A stretch of DNA of 64,000 nt from Levilactobacillus brevis ATCC 14869 = DSM 20054 (GCF_001433855.1 NZ_AZCP01000002.1:62001-126000), one strand, 5' to 3'. Counted from the first letter of the stretch, positions 49,852 to 59,591 are shown. Notes: generated by a model not told the origin, from the letters alone. A program made the numbers and translations.

Positions 49852-50952
49852 TTAAGTATTGAGCACCAAGTTATATAACTTCATGATTTGATCTAACATT
49901 TTATTATAGCTAAAACAATATTCAAATCTTCTATAAGCCTTATCCTCCATTATTTCTTTTTGTAATGGAGACAATGACTTCACCTGTTTAAGTTCATATT
50001 CCAATGAATCTAGTGAACCAGAATGAAAAACAAATCCGGTGTCTTCATTCAACACAATTTCGGGCAAAGCTCCTGCATCGCTAGCTAATACTAAGCAATG
50101 TGCTCTCATTGCCTCTAACGCAACTAATCCAAAGCCTTCCCATCTTGATGGAATCACCAACACATCCGCTTCACTCATTGCCTGATAAACCTTAGTTTTA
50201 TCTAGCCACCCCAGAAACTTAATATTATCGGTGTTCTTTTTTTCTATGATTGGATTGACTACAGCGTCACCAACAATCGTTAGTTCACAGGAATTGCTTT
50301 CATCCATACTGTTAACTGACCTTACTAATAAGTCAATTCCTTTTTGTTTATCCAATCTTCCTACAAATAAAATTTTAAGCACTTCACTGTTTTTATTGAA
50401 TTTATGAGTAATATGTGGAAGAGCATCGTCACATAATGGTAAGGAATTATAAATCGTGATCATTTTATTATTTTCAATAAAGCTTGAGTTAATTTCTTCA
50501 TAATTAGAAATATTAATTATCTTTTCACAACCAAACGATAGAAAAAATTCCATTATTTTATAAATATTCTTTCTAACTAAGCTAATGTCTTGGTTAAATG
50601 ACCACCCATGTGCGCAGTAAATGATTCTTTTTTTAAAACTCGAAAATAAAAATTTCATTCTAATCATGCCCGCAAAGCTACTATGAATATGGATTATATC
50701 GGGATTGAGTTTACGAATCAGTTTTGATAGTGACCATATTTTAAAGATACCTTTAACTGATCTCCTATACTTATACTTTATTACCACAAGTTTATTACTT
50801 GATAATTTAAGAAGATCATTGTCTGAATTAAAATTACTAACCAGTAGGTAAATCTTCTCAACATCTGTAAGTCGCGATTGTGCAGAGATCAAGTCTTTTA
50901 AATAAGTTGCTATGCCACCTGAAGCATATTCTGTAAAATGTAAAATTATCAT
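49852..50952 (-). CDS. Family 4 glycosyltransferase
   Basis: This GT-B enzyme of ~366 residues begins MIILHFTEYASGGIATYLKDLI and carries FVGRLDKQKGIDLLV and the donor-binding PSRWEGFGLVALEAM, the EX7E-type motif of GT4. I chose the ATG at 50952 with GAGG 7 bases upstream, because the longer frame overlaps the preceding gene. The sugar donor is unknown. The gene is strongly AT-rich. Confidence 0.88.
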   Translation of the reverse strand: MIILHFTEYASGGIATYLKDLISAQSRLTDVEKIYLLVSNFNSDNDLLKLSSNKLVVIKYKYRRSVKGIFKIWSLSKLIRKLNPDIIHIHSSFAGMIRMKFLFSSFKKRIIYCAHGWSFNQDISLVRKNIYKIMEFFLSFGCEKIINISNYEEINSSFIENNKMITIYNSLPLCDDALPHITHKFNKNSEVLKILFVGRLDKQKGIDLLVRSVNSMDESNSCELTIVGDAVVNPIIEKKNTDNIKFLGWLDKTKVYQAMSEADVLVIPSRWEGFGLVALEAMRAHCLVLASDAGALPEIVLNEDTGFVFHSGSLDSLEYELKQVKSLSPLQKEIMEDKAYRRFEYCFSYNKMLDQIMKLYNLVLNT

Positions 50953-50962
50953 GACAAAACCT

Positions 50963-51631
50963 CTAATAAGCGCCGCTAGGCTTAATAAATACATGTAAAG
51001 TCTTTAGCAAAATAAATGAATCAAAGAGTACCCCTCTTTTACTAATGTACATCAAATCCAAATACACCATTTCATCGAAGCCAACGCTATTACGCGCAGT
51101 AGCTTGCCATAGTCCTGTACATCCTGGCTTAACAGCAAGTCTTTGCATATCATATTGCGTATAGTTGGCAACTTCCCGTGGTAATGGCGGCCGCGGTCCA
51201 ACTAAACTCATCTGTCCCAATAAAACATTCATCAGTTGCGGTAATTCATCCAAACTGTACTTACGAATGAATCTCCCAACGTTAGTCACCCGCGGATCCC
51301 TTTTGATCTTAAACATGGCCCCATCGACTTCGTTTTGATCTGCTAACTTTTTTAATAGCTTATCAGCGTTAACAATCATTGATCTAAACTTATACATTTT
51401 AAACGGCAGTTGCTGTCGTCCTAATCTCGTTTGTGAATAGAATACCGGTCCCTTCGGATCCTCTAACTTGATTGCAATTGCCACAATCAGAAATACCGGT
51501 GATAACAAAATCAGGCCCAGCAAACTTGCTACAAAATCAAACACCCGTTTTACGACACGATACATATAACGATGCCGTTCATGATCCAAGTCAATCGCAA
51601 TCAACTTAGCATGATCTTCTCCATAATCCAT
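50963..51631 (-). CDS. Undecaprenyl-phosphate sugar-1-phosphate transferase (priming enzyme)
   Basis: This priming transferase starts repeat-unit synthesis by moving a sugar-phosphate from a nucleotide sugar to undecaprenyl phosphate. The ~222-residue protein has an N-terminal hydrophobic segment ([20 protein letters not shown]), then [38 protein letters not shown] and [10 protein letters not shown], the catalytic core of the bacterial sugar transferase family. It starts at an ATG that overlaps the previous stop (TAATG). Confidence 0.93.
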   Translation of the reverse strand: MDYGEDHAKLIAIDLDHERHRYMYRVVKRVFDFVASLLGLILLSPVFLIVAIAIKLEDPKGPVFYSQTRLGRQQLPFKMYKFRSMIVNADKLLKKLADQNEVDGAMFKIKRDPRVTNVGRFIRKYSLDELPQLMNVLLGQMSLVGPRPPLPREVANYTQYDMQRLAVKPGCTGLWQATARNSVGFDEMVYLDLMYISKRGVLFDSFILLKTLHVFIKPSGAY

Positions 51632-52413
51632 TAGAATAACCAAAACCTCTTTTTCTTCTTGAGCACCGAAATCCTAGTAAATTCCGGTTTCACAATCTCC
51701 TCCCCATTGAGGATTGCTCTAGCGTCATCATTAAACCTAGTCGCAACATCTTTACCAGCTTGTTGCTCTAGTTTATTAAAGGCGTCCCCCATTAAGAATC
51801 GCCGTCCCTTAAAATTATGCGCATCCGAGGAAAAGGCAAAGCCCATACCACTGCGAATAATCTTAGTGGTTAATTTCTCGACATTATCGCCGAACACTCC
51901 AAGATAACTACTACTGGTCAGCTGCGTTAAACAACCCATTTCTACAAAATCATATAACCGGTCCGGTTCCTTCTGAAACCCATGGTTCCGTTCCGGATGG
52001 GCAATCACTGGTGTAATCCCACGCGCCTGCAACTCAAAGATCATATCTTCCGTATATTCTGGAATCCCACTGTGCGGTAATTCCAATAGTAGATACTTGC
52101 CGCCCTCATCCATAAACAGGATATCGTCATCATCTAGTGCGGTTAGGAGCTCCCCCGTCAAGTGCACCTCTTGTCCGGGAAAGACCGTTAACGGGATCTT
52201 AGCAGCGTTTAGTGCTTCTTGAAAGGCCGTTGTTTTTCTCAATACATCTATCTTATGGTTGGTATATTCGCCATCCATATGGTGCGGTGTCAGCAGAATA
52301 TGACTAATCCCTTGCGCCACCGCGTCGCGTGCCATACCAAGTGCCATCGGCAAGTCTTTCGCGCCGTCATCCACACCCGGTAAAATATGACAATGTAAAT
52401 CAACTAACGTCAC
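51631..52413 (-). CDS. wzb: Manganese-dependent tyrosine phosphatase (CpsB/Wzb, PHP family)
   Basis: This phosphatase removes phosphate from the tyrosine kinase Wze and so controls polysaccharide length and output. The 260-residue PHP-domain protein starts VDLHCHILPGVDDGAKD, then LLTPHHMDGEY, VIAHPERN and FSSDAHN, which supply the metal-binding histidines and aspartates. It overlaps wze by four bases. Confidence 0.95.
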   Translation of the reverse strand: MTLVDLHCHILPGVDDGAKDLPMALGMARDAVAQGISHILLTPHHMDGEYTNHKIDVLRKTTAFQEALNAAKIPLTVFPGQEVHLTGELLTALDDDDILFMDEGGKYLLLELPHSGIPEYTEDMIFELQARGITPVIAHPERNHGFQKEPDRLYDFVEMGCLTQLTSSSYLGVFGDNVEKLTTKIIRSGMGFAFSSDAHNFKGRRFLMGDAFNKLEQQAGKDVATRFNDDARAILNGEEIVKPEFTRISVLKKKKRFWLF

Positions 52414-53171
52414 TTTTTATCATCCGTTCCGTAATAGCCGCCGTAATAACTGCCACCATAATAATTACCACCGTAATAACCCACTGACTTTTGGGCTGTC
52501 ACACGATTCATCACTGTTCCTAAAATGTTAGCGTGAACAGTCTCCAACAGTTGCTTAGCCCGACGCACCCCATTCTTGTCAGCAATACCTTGTGGCACAA
52601 CTAAAACCGTCCCATCAATTCGGCTTGCCAATAACTGTGCATCCGTCACCGTATTAACCGGTGGTGCATCAACAATCACCAAATCAAATTCAGCGGTTAG
52701 TTCACTTAACAAATTTTCAATTCGTTTACTACCCAATAACTCCGCCGGGTTAGGTGGAACTGGTCCACTTGTGATTACGCTAAGGTCCTTGACCATGGTC
52801 TCGCGAACCACTGCCGATAAGTCAGCGTTTCCTGATAGATAGTTCGTCAATCCCATCCGATTACTAACATCGAACGAGCGATGAACGGTTGGTCGCCGTA
52901 AGTCAGCATCAACGAGTACAACCCTAGTGCCCTGATCCGCCCAGGTAACTGCCATATTATTACTGATCGTTGATTTTCCTTCAGAAGGTTCCGACGATGT
53001 GAATAGAATTGATTGGAGTTGCTTATCAACCGAAGAGAATTGAATATTCGTCCGAATGGTTTTGAACTGTTCCGCAATCATCCCATTGGGCTCTGTATAG
53101 CTAACTAAACCGACACCATACTTTAAACTTGTATCATCAAGTTTTTTCTTATTTCGCTTAAACCACGCCAT
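52410..53171 (-). CDS. wze: Bacterial tyrosine kinase (CpsD/Wze)
   Basis: This autophosphorylating BY-kinase works with the membrane adaptor Wzd. Walker A is SSEPSEGKSTI, Walker A' is VVLVDADLRRP and Walker B is VIVDAPP. The C-terminus is a tyrosine cluster of repeated YYGG units (about ten tyrosines), the phosphorylation tail. The ATG at 53171 follows AGGTG by 6 bases; a GTG directly behind the wzd stop is also open. Adaptor and kinase are separate, as in other Firmicutes. Confidence 0.95.
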   Translation of the reverse strand: MAWFKRNKKKLDDTSLKYGVGLVSYTEPNGMIAEQFKTIRTNIQFSSVDKQLQSILFTSSEPSEGKSTISNNMAVTWADQGTRVVLVDADLRRPTVHRSFDVSNRMGLTNYLSGNADLSAVVRETMVKDLSVITSGPVPPNPAELLGSKRIENLLSELTAEFDLVIVDAPPVNTVTDAQLLASRIDGTVLVVPQGIADKNGVRRAKQLLETVHANILGTVMNRVTAQKSVGYYGGNYYGGSYYGGYYGTDDKK

Positions 53172-53180
53172 TGTCGTCAC

Positions 53181-53972
53181 CTACACCCTTCTTCGGCTAC
53201 GCGCTTCTACTCTGCCATCTGCACCGGTAATTAAGACGTCTGAACTGTGACGTTCACGCGTAATCCGCTTTTTAACTTCCTTATCGTCAATTTCACTAAC
53301 GATACCTAAGCTGGTCAATCCCAATTCATCCGTCAAGTAACTCTCAGAAGTAACCGTTCGATCCGTAACTTCACGCAATAATGCCAATCCAATACCGAGA
53401 ATCAGCCCCACAATTAATCCGATTGCCAAATTGATGGTCTTTCTCGGACTGACCGCCGAATAGTTCGGTGTCGCTTTTGAGACAATCGTTACATTGTGAA
53501 CACTCATCATCTTAACAACTTTTTGTTTGAATATTGCAGCCGTTTTATTCGCAATCATAGCAGCTGTCTTAGCATCTGTTGCTTTAACGGTAATCGAAAA
53601 AACCTGTGAATTGGTTTGACTACTAATCGCGATTGCATTCTTTAAGCCATTTATTGAACCTGGATATCCGGGATATTCATTAGTCGTATTGCTAACACTC
53701 TTCAGAACAGTGGGGCTCATAATAATGTCCTTATATGTACTGATCATCTGCACATCGGCTTGTGCCTGCTGATACTGTGCCGCCTGCATACTGGCCGATA
53801 GTTTTCGATTAACCAATATTTCGGTTGTCGCCTCATATTTTGGCGTCATCACAAAAAAGGTAACAAAAATCGACGCCAAAAAAACTACTAAAGTTGTGAT
53901 CCAAATTGCTTTGATGTGTTTACGCAAGATACCAAAAATTTGCATCACACTAATTGTTTGCTCAGAATCCAT
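53181..53972 (-). CDS. wzd: Chain-length determinant / kinase activator (CpsC/Wzd)
   Basis: The 263-residue protein has a Wzz-type domain between two membrane helices (residues ~22-42 and ~180-200), with the proline-rich PRKTINLAIGLIVGLILGIG before the second. Its cytoplasmic C-terminus would activate Wze. It is the first gene of the polysaccharide biosynthesis operon and starts behind GGAGG. Confidence 0.93.
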   Translation of the reverse strand: MDSEQTISVMQIFGILRKHIKAIWITTLVVFLASIFVTFFVMTPKYEATTEILVNRKLSASMQAAQYQQAQADVQMISTYKDIIMSPTVLKSVSNTTNEYPGYPGSINGLKNAIAISSQTNSQVFSITVKATDAKTAAMIANKTAAIFKQKVVKMMSVHNVTIVSKATPNYSAVSPRKTINLAIGLIVGLILGIGLALLREVTDRTVTSESYLTDELGLTSLGIVSEIDDKEVKKRITRERHSSDVLITGADGRVEARSRRRV

Positions 53973-54062
53973 ATTTTCCTCCAGTACGGCCTACTACCAT
54001 CGTATGTAAGCTTAATTTTCGATGATAACTTTTATAAACATTAATTTTTTTATACTTATGAT

Positions 54063-54121
54063 AGTATAGCGGGCTTTTTATCAAAAATAAAGGCTTTTTG
54101 GGTAAAAATCTTAACATTATA
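54063..54121 (-). promoter_or_regulatory. Promoter region of the polysaccharide operon
   Basis: Two -10 elements face wzd: an extended TGCTATAAT (TATAAT at 54116-54121) and TATACT at 54063-54068, with TTTATT 17 bases upstream. The first is the better match. The leader is about 90-140 bases and AT-rich. Confidence 0.5.
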
Positions 54122-54169
54122 GCAAATTGGTCACTTTTAGTTCGTGTTTTAACAAGTTGAACAGCATGC

Positions 54170-54210
54170 AAAAAAGGCTCACTTGTCACATGTTACATGA
54201 CAAGTGAACC
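54170..54210 (-). terminator. Terminator of LCP gene copy 2
   Basis: A 13-base stem (GGTTCACTTGTCA / TGACAAGTGAGCC on the minus strand, one G-U pair) is followed by TTTTTT, so the LCP gene is a unit separate from wzd. Confidence 0.9.
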
Positions 54211-54226
54211 TTCATTTCGTTTAGCT

Positions 54227-55285
54227 TTAGTATCCGCCACCTGGACCGCCAGTATCACCAGTCCCACTGGTTGTGTCCGTAGTTGCTGTTGAACTCGTAC
54301 TATCCATTTGGGCGATCGTGCCCGTCGTTTTGTGGCTCAATCCCAGAGCTTTACGAATATAGTTGGTAACGCGTTGTAGTTCGGATTTTGAGGCGACCTC
54401 CATACTTTGACTCTCGATTGTCTCGCTAGTTCCTTGCAAATGCGTCGTCTTAATATGTTGCGTGGCCTTACGGTAGTTGGTTGCCAGTGCCGTCAGGTCA
54501 TTAAAGGTCAAATCCGTCTGAGTCTGCTTCGACAGTGAACTAATAAAGTCCTCATTTAGCAGTGATGAGATTGAATTCGACTTATTCAATAAGGCCATAA
54601 TGACCTTACGTTGTCGTGTCTGTCGTCCATAATCCCCTAACGGATCATCGTCACGCATCCGTGAGTAAGCCAACGCCTTTTTCCCATTCATATGGGTCTT
54701 TACACCCTTTTTGAACGTGTAGCCCCCATAGCTGAAACTCAGCGTTGGCTTCAACGTCACGCCGCCAACCTCATCAATAATCTTTTCCATCCCGCCCATG
54801 TTGATAATGGCATAAAAATCGATCGGGATGTTCAGCATCTTCTGCACGGTGGTGATCGCCGTCTTGGATTTACCATAAGCGTACGCGGCGTTAATCTTCG
54901 AGACACCATAGCTGGTGTAACCCGGAATATTTACTGCGGTATCTCGTGGAATACTGGTAATCGTGGTCTTATTAGTTTTGGGATTAATCGTGACCACCAT
55001 CATACTATCCGTTCGACCGGCAAATGTTCGGCCCAACGCCCCTGTATCGGTCCCCATTAAGAGAATCGACACCGGTTTCTTGGCCGATAGTACTTCATTA
55101 ACATTTCGCAACTTCTTGGCTCCCGAAGCCTGATACGTGGTATCCACTGCATTTTTAATACTCTGATATTTTTTCATGCCATACGCTGTGCCCCCGGCAA
55201 TTAGCACCAGGACCAACAGCAAGAAAAAATTGCGCACATGATGTTTCTTTCGGCGCGGTCGTTGCCGCTTTTCCATTTCCATGGT
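54227..55285 (-). CDS. LytR-CpsA-Psr (LCP) family phosphotransferase, copy 2
   Basis: This paralogue of the LCP protein at 39.2-40.2 kb has the same plan: a basic cytoplasmic tail (RQRPRRKKHH), one membrane helix, and an LCP domain with SILLMGTDTGALGR, RTDSMMV and SIPRDTAVNIPGY. The C-terminal tail is Thr/Ser/Gly-rich. I start it at the ATG at 55285; AAAGGGTGG lies 11 bases upstream, the same 5' context as in copy 1. Located just upstream of wzd, it probably attaches the finished polymer to the cell wall. Confidence 0.88.
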   Translation of the reverse strand, partial: TMEMEKRQRPRRKKHHVRNFFLLLVLVLIAGGTAYGMKKYQSIKNAVDTTYQASGAKKLRNVNEVLSAKKPVSILLMGTDTGALGRTFAGRTDSMMVVTINPKTNKTTITSIPRDTAVNIPGYTSYGVSKINAAYAYGKSKTAITTVQKMLNIPIDFYAIINMGGMEKIIDEVGGVTLKPTLSFSYGGYTFKKGVKTHMNGKKALAYSRMRDDDPLGDYGRQTRQRKVIMALLNKSNSISSLLNEDFISSLSKQTQTDLTFNDLTALATNYRKATQHIKTTHLQGTSETIESQSMEVASKSELQRVTNYIRKALGLSHKTTGTIAQMDSTSSTATTDTTSGTGDTGGPGGGY

Positions 55286-55473
55286 TTGGTTAGCCACCCT
55301 TTCAGCTCGCCTGTCACACTACCAGACGCTCATTCTTGTTCCCTGTGTTTCTGTGATCGACTTAACCATTATAGAGGCCCAGCCTTAACACTTCCTAATT
55401 CCCGACCAACCTTAAGAAAAAACCAAGAGTGCTCACCAATCAGCGTCATTAATCGCAGTTGATCCCACCACGT

Positions 55474-56493
55474 CTAAGCTTGCGGCTGTTGGGTTAGCAG
55501 TTGTACAAGCTCCGGTGCCGAAATCCGGCCAAAATACGCTGACACATCTATCTGGTCAAAAACCTTCTGAACTGCCGCTGGCGTATACGGGATTCCCGTT
55601 AATTGCGTCGTCACCGCGGCAATTGGTAATTGACCAAAGAAATCGCCATGGATTTGGATGGCTTGAATCTGCCCTTGGGCAACATCCAAGTCAAACTCAA
55701 CCGTTCCACCAGCAAAATGTTGGCGCCGCGTTAATGAATACGCCGGGTCCTTACCATAAATCCAGTCCCAGTTATTAAAATACTGGTCCACTAACGCTTG
55801 AATTCCTGCCCGATCCGTTGAACTCAATTCATAACGTTTAGCCGCGGATAAATCGTCCACTTCCAGAATTTCCTTAGCCAAGGTATCCCGAAAGTCTTCA
55901 ATCGTCAGATTTTGATAGGCCGCGTCAAAGTACGGCTTCAAGTTGGTCACTCGGCTACGCACCGACTTGATTCCCTTAGAGGCCAATTTATCCGCCGGCA
56001 CCCGCAACGCCCGTTCAATCTGCGTCTGATCCACGTCATACATCAAGGTACCATGGGAAAACAGCCGTCCCTGTTCAGCGTGCATCGCGTTACCCGAGAA
56101 CTTCTTGCCATCAATCGTTAAATCATTACGTCCCGTCATGGCTGCCCCAGTTGCCCCCATACGATGAAGGGCCTTAATCACCGGGTCCGTGAAGCGTTTA
56201 AAATTCCCCACAGCATCCCCGTCATCACGAGTAATGAAACTAAAACTCACATTGCCTAGGTCATCATAAACTGCCCCACCACCGGATGTCCGCCGGGTCA
56301 AAATAATCTGATGATCCTGAACGTACTGCTGATTAATCTCCGCTAAAACATTTTGGTAACGACCCACAATAATACACGGCGAATTAATATAGAAGTATAA
56401 GATGGGCTCCGTTAAATCGGCATGTTCCATCAAATACGTTTCAATCGCTAAGTTTTGCCGAATATCTAAACTTGAACTGGCTAAATAACGCAT
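55474..56493 (-). CDS. lplA: Lipoate-protein ligase LplA
   Basis: LplA activates free lipoate with ATP and attaches it to lipoyl domains such as the pyruvate dehydrogenase E2. The 339-residue protein has RRTSGGGAVYDDLGNVSFSF, the lysine in DLTIDGKKFSGNA and HGTLMYDVD, all conserved, and a C-terminal accessory domain. It is preceded by its own gap behind the permease gene. No lipoylated enzyme gene is in the window. Confidence 0.95.
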   Translation of the reverse strand: MRYLASSSLDIRQNLAIETYLMEHADLTEPILYFYINSPCIIVGRYQNVLAEINQQYVQDHQIILTRRTSGGGAVYDDLGNVSFSFITRDDGDAVGNFKRFTDPVIKALHRMGATGAAMTGRNDLTIDGKKFSGNAMHAEQGRLFSHGTLMYDVDQTQIERALRVPADKLASKGIKSVRSRVTNLKPYFDAAYQNLTIEDFRDTLAKEILEVDDLSAAKRYELSSTDRAGIQALVDQYFNNWDWIYGKDPAYSLTRRQHFAGGTVEFDLDVAQGQIQAIQIHGDFFGQLPIAAVTTQLTGIPYTPAAVQKVFDQIDVSAYFGRISAPELVQLLTQQPQA

Positions 56494-56545
56494 TACGTCA
56501 TCCCTCTCACAAGAATTAAACTTAGTGTACCACGAAATGGAAACG

Positions 56546-57958
56546 CTACCGTGATGTTTTAGCCCGTACCTGACTATGCCGGTAACCGTAGCTAACGTAG
56601 ACGATTAAACCCAATACCACCCACACGCCAAAAGCCGCCCAAGTAAAAGCTTGAAGTTGCGTCATCAGGTAAACACAGGCGAGAAATGAGGCAATCGGTA
56701 AATATGGGTACCATGGCACCTTGAAAGCTGTATCCAAATTTTTAAATCGTTCATCATGCCGCAAGAAGACAATCCCCAACGAAACCATCGCAAATGCTGA
56801 TAACGTGCCGATATTTACCAATTCGGCAATCTTATCAATCGGAATCAACGCCGCAAAGACACTGGCTACCACGCCAAAAATCCAGGTGTTGGCCACTGGA
56901 ACGTGTGTCTTGGGGTTCAAGCGTTTCAATGTTGCCGGTAAGAGACCGTCTCGACTAATAGCAAATAATAACCGCGTTCCGCCATATGACATCACGATTA
57001 ACACCGTTGTCATCCCCACAATGGCCCCAAATGAAATAATTCCCGAAGCCCAGTTCTGGTGCACCAACGTTAAGGCTAAAGCCACCGGATCAGCCACGTT
57101 TAATTTTGTGTAGTGTACCACCCCGACCAACACAGCAGAAAGACTAATATACAGCACCGCCGCTACCAGCAGTGAGCTGATAATCCCAATTGGCATATTA
57201 CGTTTGGGATTCTTGACCTCTTCACTCGCCGTCGACACCGCATCGAAACCAATATAGGCATAAAAGGCTACCGCAGCTCCTTTAAAGATCCCACTGGTTC
57301 CAAACGGCAGAAATGGCTTATAGTTCGCCGGTTTCACATAAAAGATGGCGATTCCGATAAATAACAAAATGACTAAGATCTTCACAACCACCATAATGTT
57401 ATTAATCCGCGCCGATTCCCGAATTCCCTTGGACAATAGCCACGCTACCAGCATCGTGATGATTAAAGCAACCACATCAATTCCCCCACCTTTGACGCCA
57501 GCCGTACCGGCCGCCGCTTGGAAGAAGGCTGGTAGCTTTAGACCAAACCCGGCTAAGAGATTCTGAAAGTACGACGACCAGCTCACCGCCACCGAGGAAA
57601 CTGCAAACAGATACTCGGATATTAAGGCCCAACCTAAAATCCACGCCACAAATTCACCAAAAACAGCGTACACATAGGTATATGCACTGCCCGCTAACGG
57701 AATCGTTGAAGAAAACTCCGAATAACACAACGCCGCCATCGCACAAACGACCACGGCAATCAGATAGGATAACATCACCCCAGGACCTGTATAATTAGCC
57801 GCAATTAATCCAGGCGTGATGAAGATCCCTGACCCGACAATTGCGCCAATCCCCATCGTGGTCAGACTAAATGCTGTTAGGGTCTTTTCCAATCCAGTTT
57901 TTCGATATAGATCCGTTTGGACTTGTTTCTTAATAAAGAGTCGTTGTGGCCATTTCAA
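56546..57958 (-). CDS. APC-family amino acid permease
   Basis: This 12-14-helix transporter of ~470 residues is of the cationic amino acid transporter type (YfnA-like). It has SLTTMGIGAIVGSGIFITPG in helix 1, AAVAFYAYIGFDAVSTASEEVKNP in helix 6 and an RDGLLP loop. The substrate is unknown. The start is uncertain: I use TTG 57958, with AAAGGCGG about 7-10 bases upstream, because the longer frame starts within that site. Confidence 0.85.
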   Translation of the reverse strand: MKWPQRLFIKKQVQTDLYRKTGLEKTLTAFSLTTMGIGAIVGSGIFITPGLIAANYTGPGVMLSYLIAVVVCAMAALCYSEFSSTIPLAGSAYTYVYAVFGEFVAWILGWALISEYLFAVSSVAVSWSSYFQNLLAGFGLKLPAFFQAAAGTAGVKGGGIDVVALIITMLVAWLLSKGIRESARINNIMVVVKILVILLFIGIAIFYVKPANYKPFLPFGTSGIFKGAAVAFYAYIGFDAVSTASEEVKNPKRNMPIGIISSLLVAAVLYISLSAVLVGVVHYTKLNVADPVALALTLVHQNWASGIISFGAIVGMTTVLIVMSYGGTRLLFAISRDGLLPATLKRLNPKTHVPVANTWIFGVVASVFAALIPIDKIAELVNIGTLSAFAMVSLGIVFLRHDERFKNLDTAFKVPWYPYLPIASFLACVYLMTQLQAFTWAAFGVWVVLGLIVYVSYGYRHSQVRAKTSR

Positions 57959-58009
57959 GACGCCACCGCCTTTCACATTAAATGAGATTTTGATTAGATT
58001 AATTACAAT

Positions 58010-58038
58010 AGTTTAATTTGGTTTCTGCTAAAAGTCAA
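58010..58038 (-). promoter_or_regulatory. Promoter of the amino acid permease gene
   Basis: TTGACT (58033-58038) and TAAACT (58010-58015) are 17 bases apart and point at the permease. Confidence 0.55.
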
Positions 58039-58224
58039 TAGATTCTCCCACAAAACCCGGCCTCAACAATAGTTGCGTTACCCAATTCATCTCCCAATTT
58101 CCCCAAGATGATGCCACCAATCCCCTAAAAGACTAAACAATTTTTTGATCCGTTTTTACTATATAAGGTGCTTAAAACTCCCAGTCAATTTTCGATAATT
58201 CGCCATGATTTTTTAATCTTAGGG

Positions 58225-58252
58225 TTTACAAATCTCAAAAAGGTGCTAATAT
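58225..58252 (+). promoter_or_regulatory. asnA promoter
   Basis: TTTACA (58225-58230) and TAATAT (58247-58252) are 16 bases apart, with TG one base before the -10. It is followed at once by the T-box leader. Confidence 0.65.
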
Positions 58253-58259
58253 TAGCACC
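58242..58259. repeat. 18-base perfect palindrome over the asnA -10 box
   Basis: GGTGCTAATATTAGCACC is a perfect inverted repeat that covers the -10 of the asnA promoter and the start point region. It looks like an operator for a dimeric repressor, in addition to the T-box. It could also be a hairpin at the very 5' end of the RNA, but a protein site fits the position better. Confidence 0.5.
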
Positions 58260-58269
58260 ACAAGATAAA

Positions 58270-58541
58270 AAACGGAGGAAAGACAAGTACGTTTGGTCAA
58301 CCTGCCAGTGAGTTGGGACTTAGTGTAAACCCAATCAGTGTGGATCTTACGGAATAACCCTTTCTTAGTTGCTACCTGAAATGACCCGGGTCATAGTAGG
58401 GCGAGCCGTCACCGATACGTTACCATCGGGGAGTATGTTTGTACTCTGATTGAGTTGGTTTATCGTTGCATAAACAACTTGGGTGGTACCGCGAAAAGTC
58501 TTTCGTCCCTAGATATCTAGGGACGGGAGACTTTTCTTTTT
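58270..58541 (+). promoter_or_regulatory. Asn-specific T-box riboswitch upstream of asnA
   Basis: The conserved T-box TGGGTGGTACCGCG lies at 58480-58493 and is followed by a terminator hairpin (58494-58535) with a T-run. At the base of stem I, GAAAG (about 58277-58281) can pair with CTTTC (about 58360-58364). The specifier loop contains GGAATAACC with the codon AAC (58356-58358), which is asparagine. Uncharged tRNA(Asn) would therefore allow read-through into asnA. Confidence 0.9.
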
Positions 58542-58574
58542 GTCTTAAATTTAAATTGAAAAGGAGTAAGGACG

Positions 58575-59582
58575 ATGCATTTAATCATTCCAGATTCATA
58601 CGATCCAAAATTATCAGTCAAAGACACGCAACGTGCCATTCGCTACATTCGAGAAACCTTCCAAGATGAATTCGGTGCCCAACTGAATTTGTCCCGTCTA
58701 TCCGCACCTATGTTTGTCGAAAAATCAACGGGTCTCAATGATAATCTGAACGGGATTGAACAACCCGTGTCCTTTACCATGCAAGACATGGGCGATTCAC
58801 AGATTGAAATCGTCCACTCCTTGGCTAAATGGAAGCGAGTCGCTTTAAAACGCTATGGCTTTAACCTCCACGAAGGCCTCTACACCAACATGAACGCCAT
58901 CCGTAAAGACGAAGATCTCGATAACTTCCATTCGGCGTATGTCGATCAATGGGACTGGGAAAAGGTGATCACCAAGGAAGAACGGACGCTCGATACCCTG
59001 AAACAAACCGTTCGGCAAATCTTTAAAGTTATCAAGCACATGGAACACGAGGTTTGGTACAAGTTCCCCGAAGCCGTGCATCACTTACCTGACGAAATTC
59101 ATTTCATCACGACTCAGGAACTCGAAGATCGCTTCCCTGATCTGACCCCTCGGGAACGCGAAAACGCCATCACCAAGGAATTGGGCTGTGTTTTCTTAAT
59201 GCAAATTGGGGGGGCCCTCAAGAGTGGTAAGCGCCATGATGGTCGGGCTCCTGACTACGACGACTGGCAATTAAACGGCGATATTCTCTTCTGGTATGAA
59301 CCATTGAAGCAGGCCATCGAAATCTCTAGTATGGGTATTCGCGTGGATGCCGAGTCCATGCAGCGTCAATTAAAGATTGCTGACGCGGAAGATCGACTGA
59401 GCCTACCTTACCACCAGATGGTCCTACATGAAGAAGTGCCTTTTACCATCGGTGGCGGCATTGGTCAGTCGCGGCTATGTATGCTGCTATTAGGGAAGGC
59501 GCACGTGGGCGAAGTCCAAGCCGCCTTATGGCCCCAAGCCATGATCGACCAGTGTGAAGCTGCTAATATTCATTTGCTGTAA
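58575..59582 (+). CDS. asnA: Aspartate-ammonia ligase AsnA
   Basis: AsnA makes asparagine from aspartate, ammonia and ATP. The 335-residue protein is related to class II aminoacyl-tRNA synthetases. It has SKPTGL-like region [32 protein letters not shown] and the C-terminal [14 protein letters not shown] motif 3. The ATG has AAAGGAG upstream. The gene is controlled by the Asn T-box in front and stands alone between terminators. Confidence 0.97.
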   Translation: MHLIIPDSYDPKLSVKDTQRAIRYIRETFQDEFGAQLNLSRLSAPMFVEKSTGLNDNLNGIEQPVSFTMQDMGDSQIEIVHSLAKWKRVALKRYGFNLHEGLYTNMNAIRKDEDLDNFHSAYVDQWDWEKVITKEERTLDTLKQTVRQIFKVIKHMEHEVWYKFPEAVHHLPDEIHFITTQELEDRFPDLTPRERENAITKELGCVFLMQIGGALKSGKRHDGRAPDYDDWQLNGDILFWYEPLKQAIEISSMGIRVDAESMQRQLKIADAEDRLSLPYHQMVLHEEVPFTIGGGIGQSRLCMLLLGKAHVGEVQAALWPQAMIDQCEAANIHLL

Positions 59583-59591
59583 AAACCACCA

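Noticed and set aside
52410-52490. Tandem repeat at the wze 3' end as a CRISPR or mobile repeat
   Set aside because: The repeat is explained by the coding of YYGG units in the kinase tail.
54692-55060. 122-codon plus-strand frame
   Set aside because: It is antisense to the conserved LCP domain; no start signal.
56523-56545. cre-like sequence TGGAAACGCTACCG near the permease 3' end
   Set aside because: It matches only 11 of 14 positions and has no promoter beside it that I can identify.
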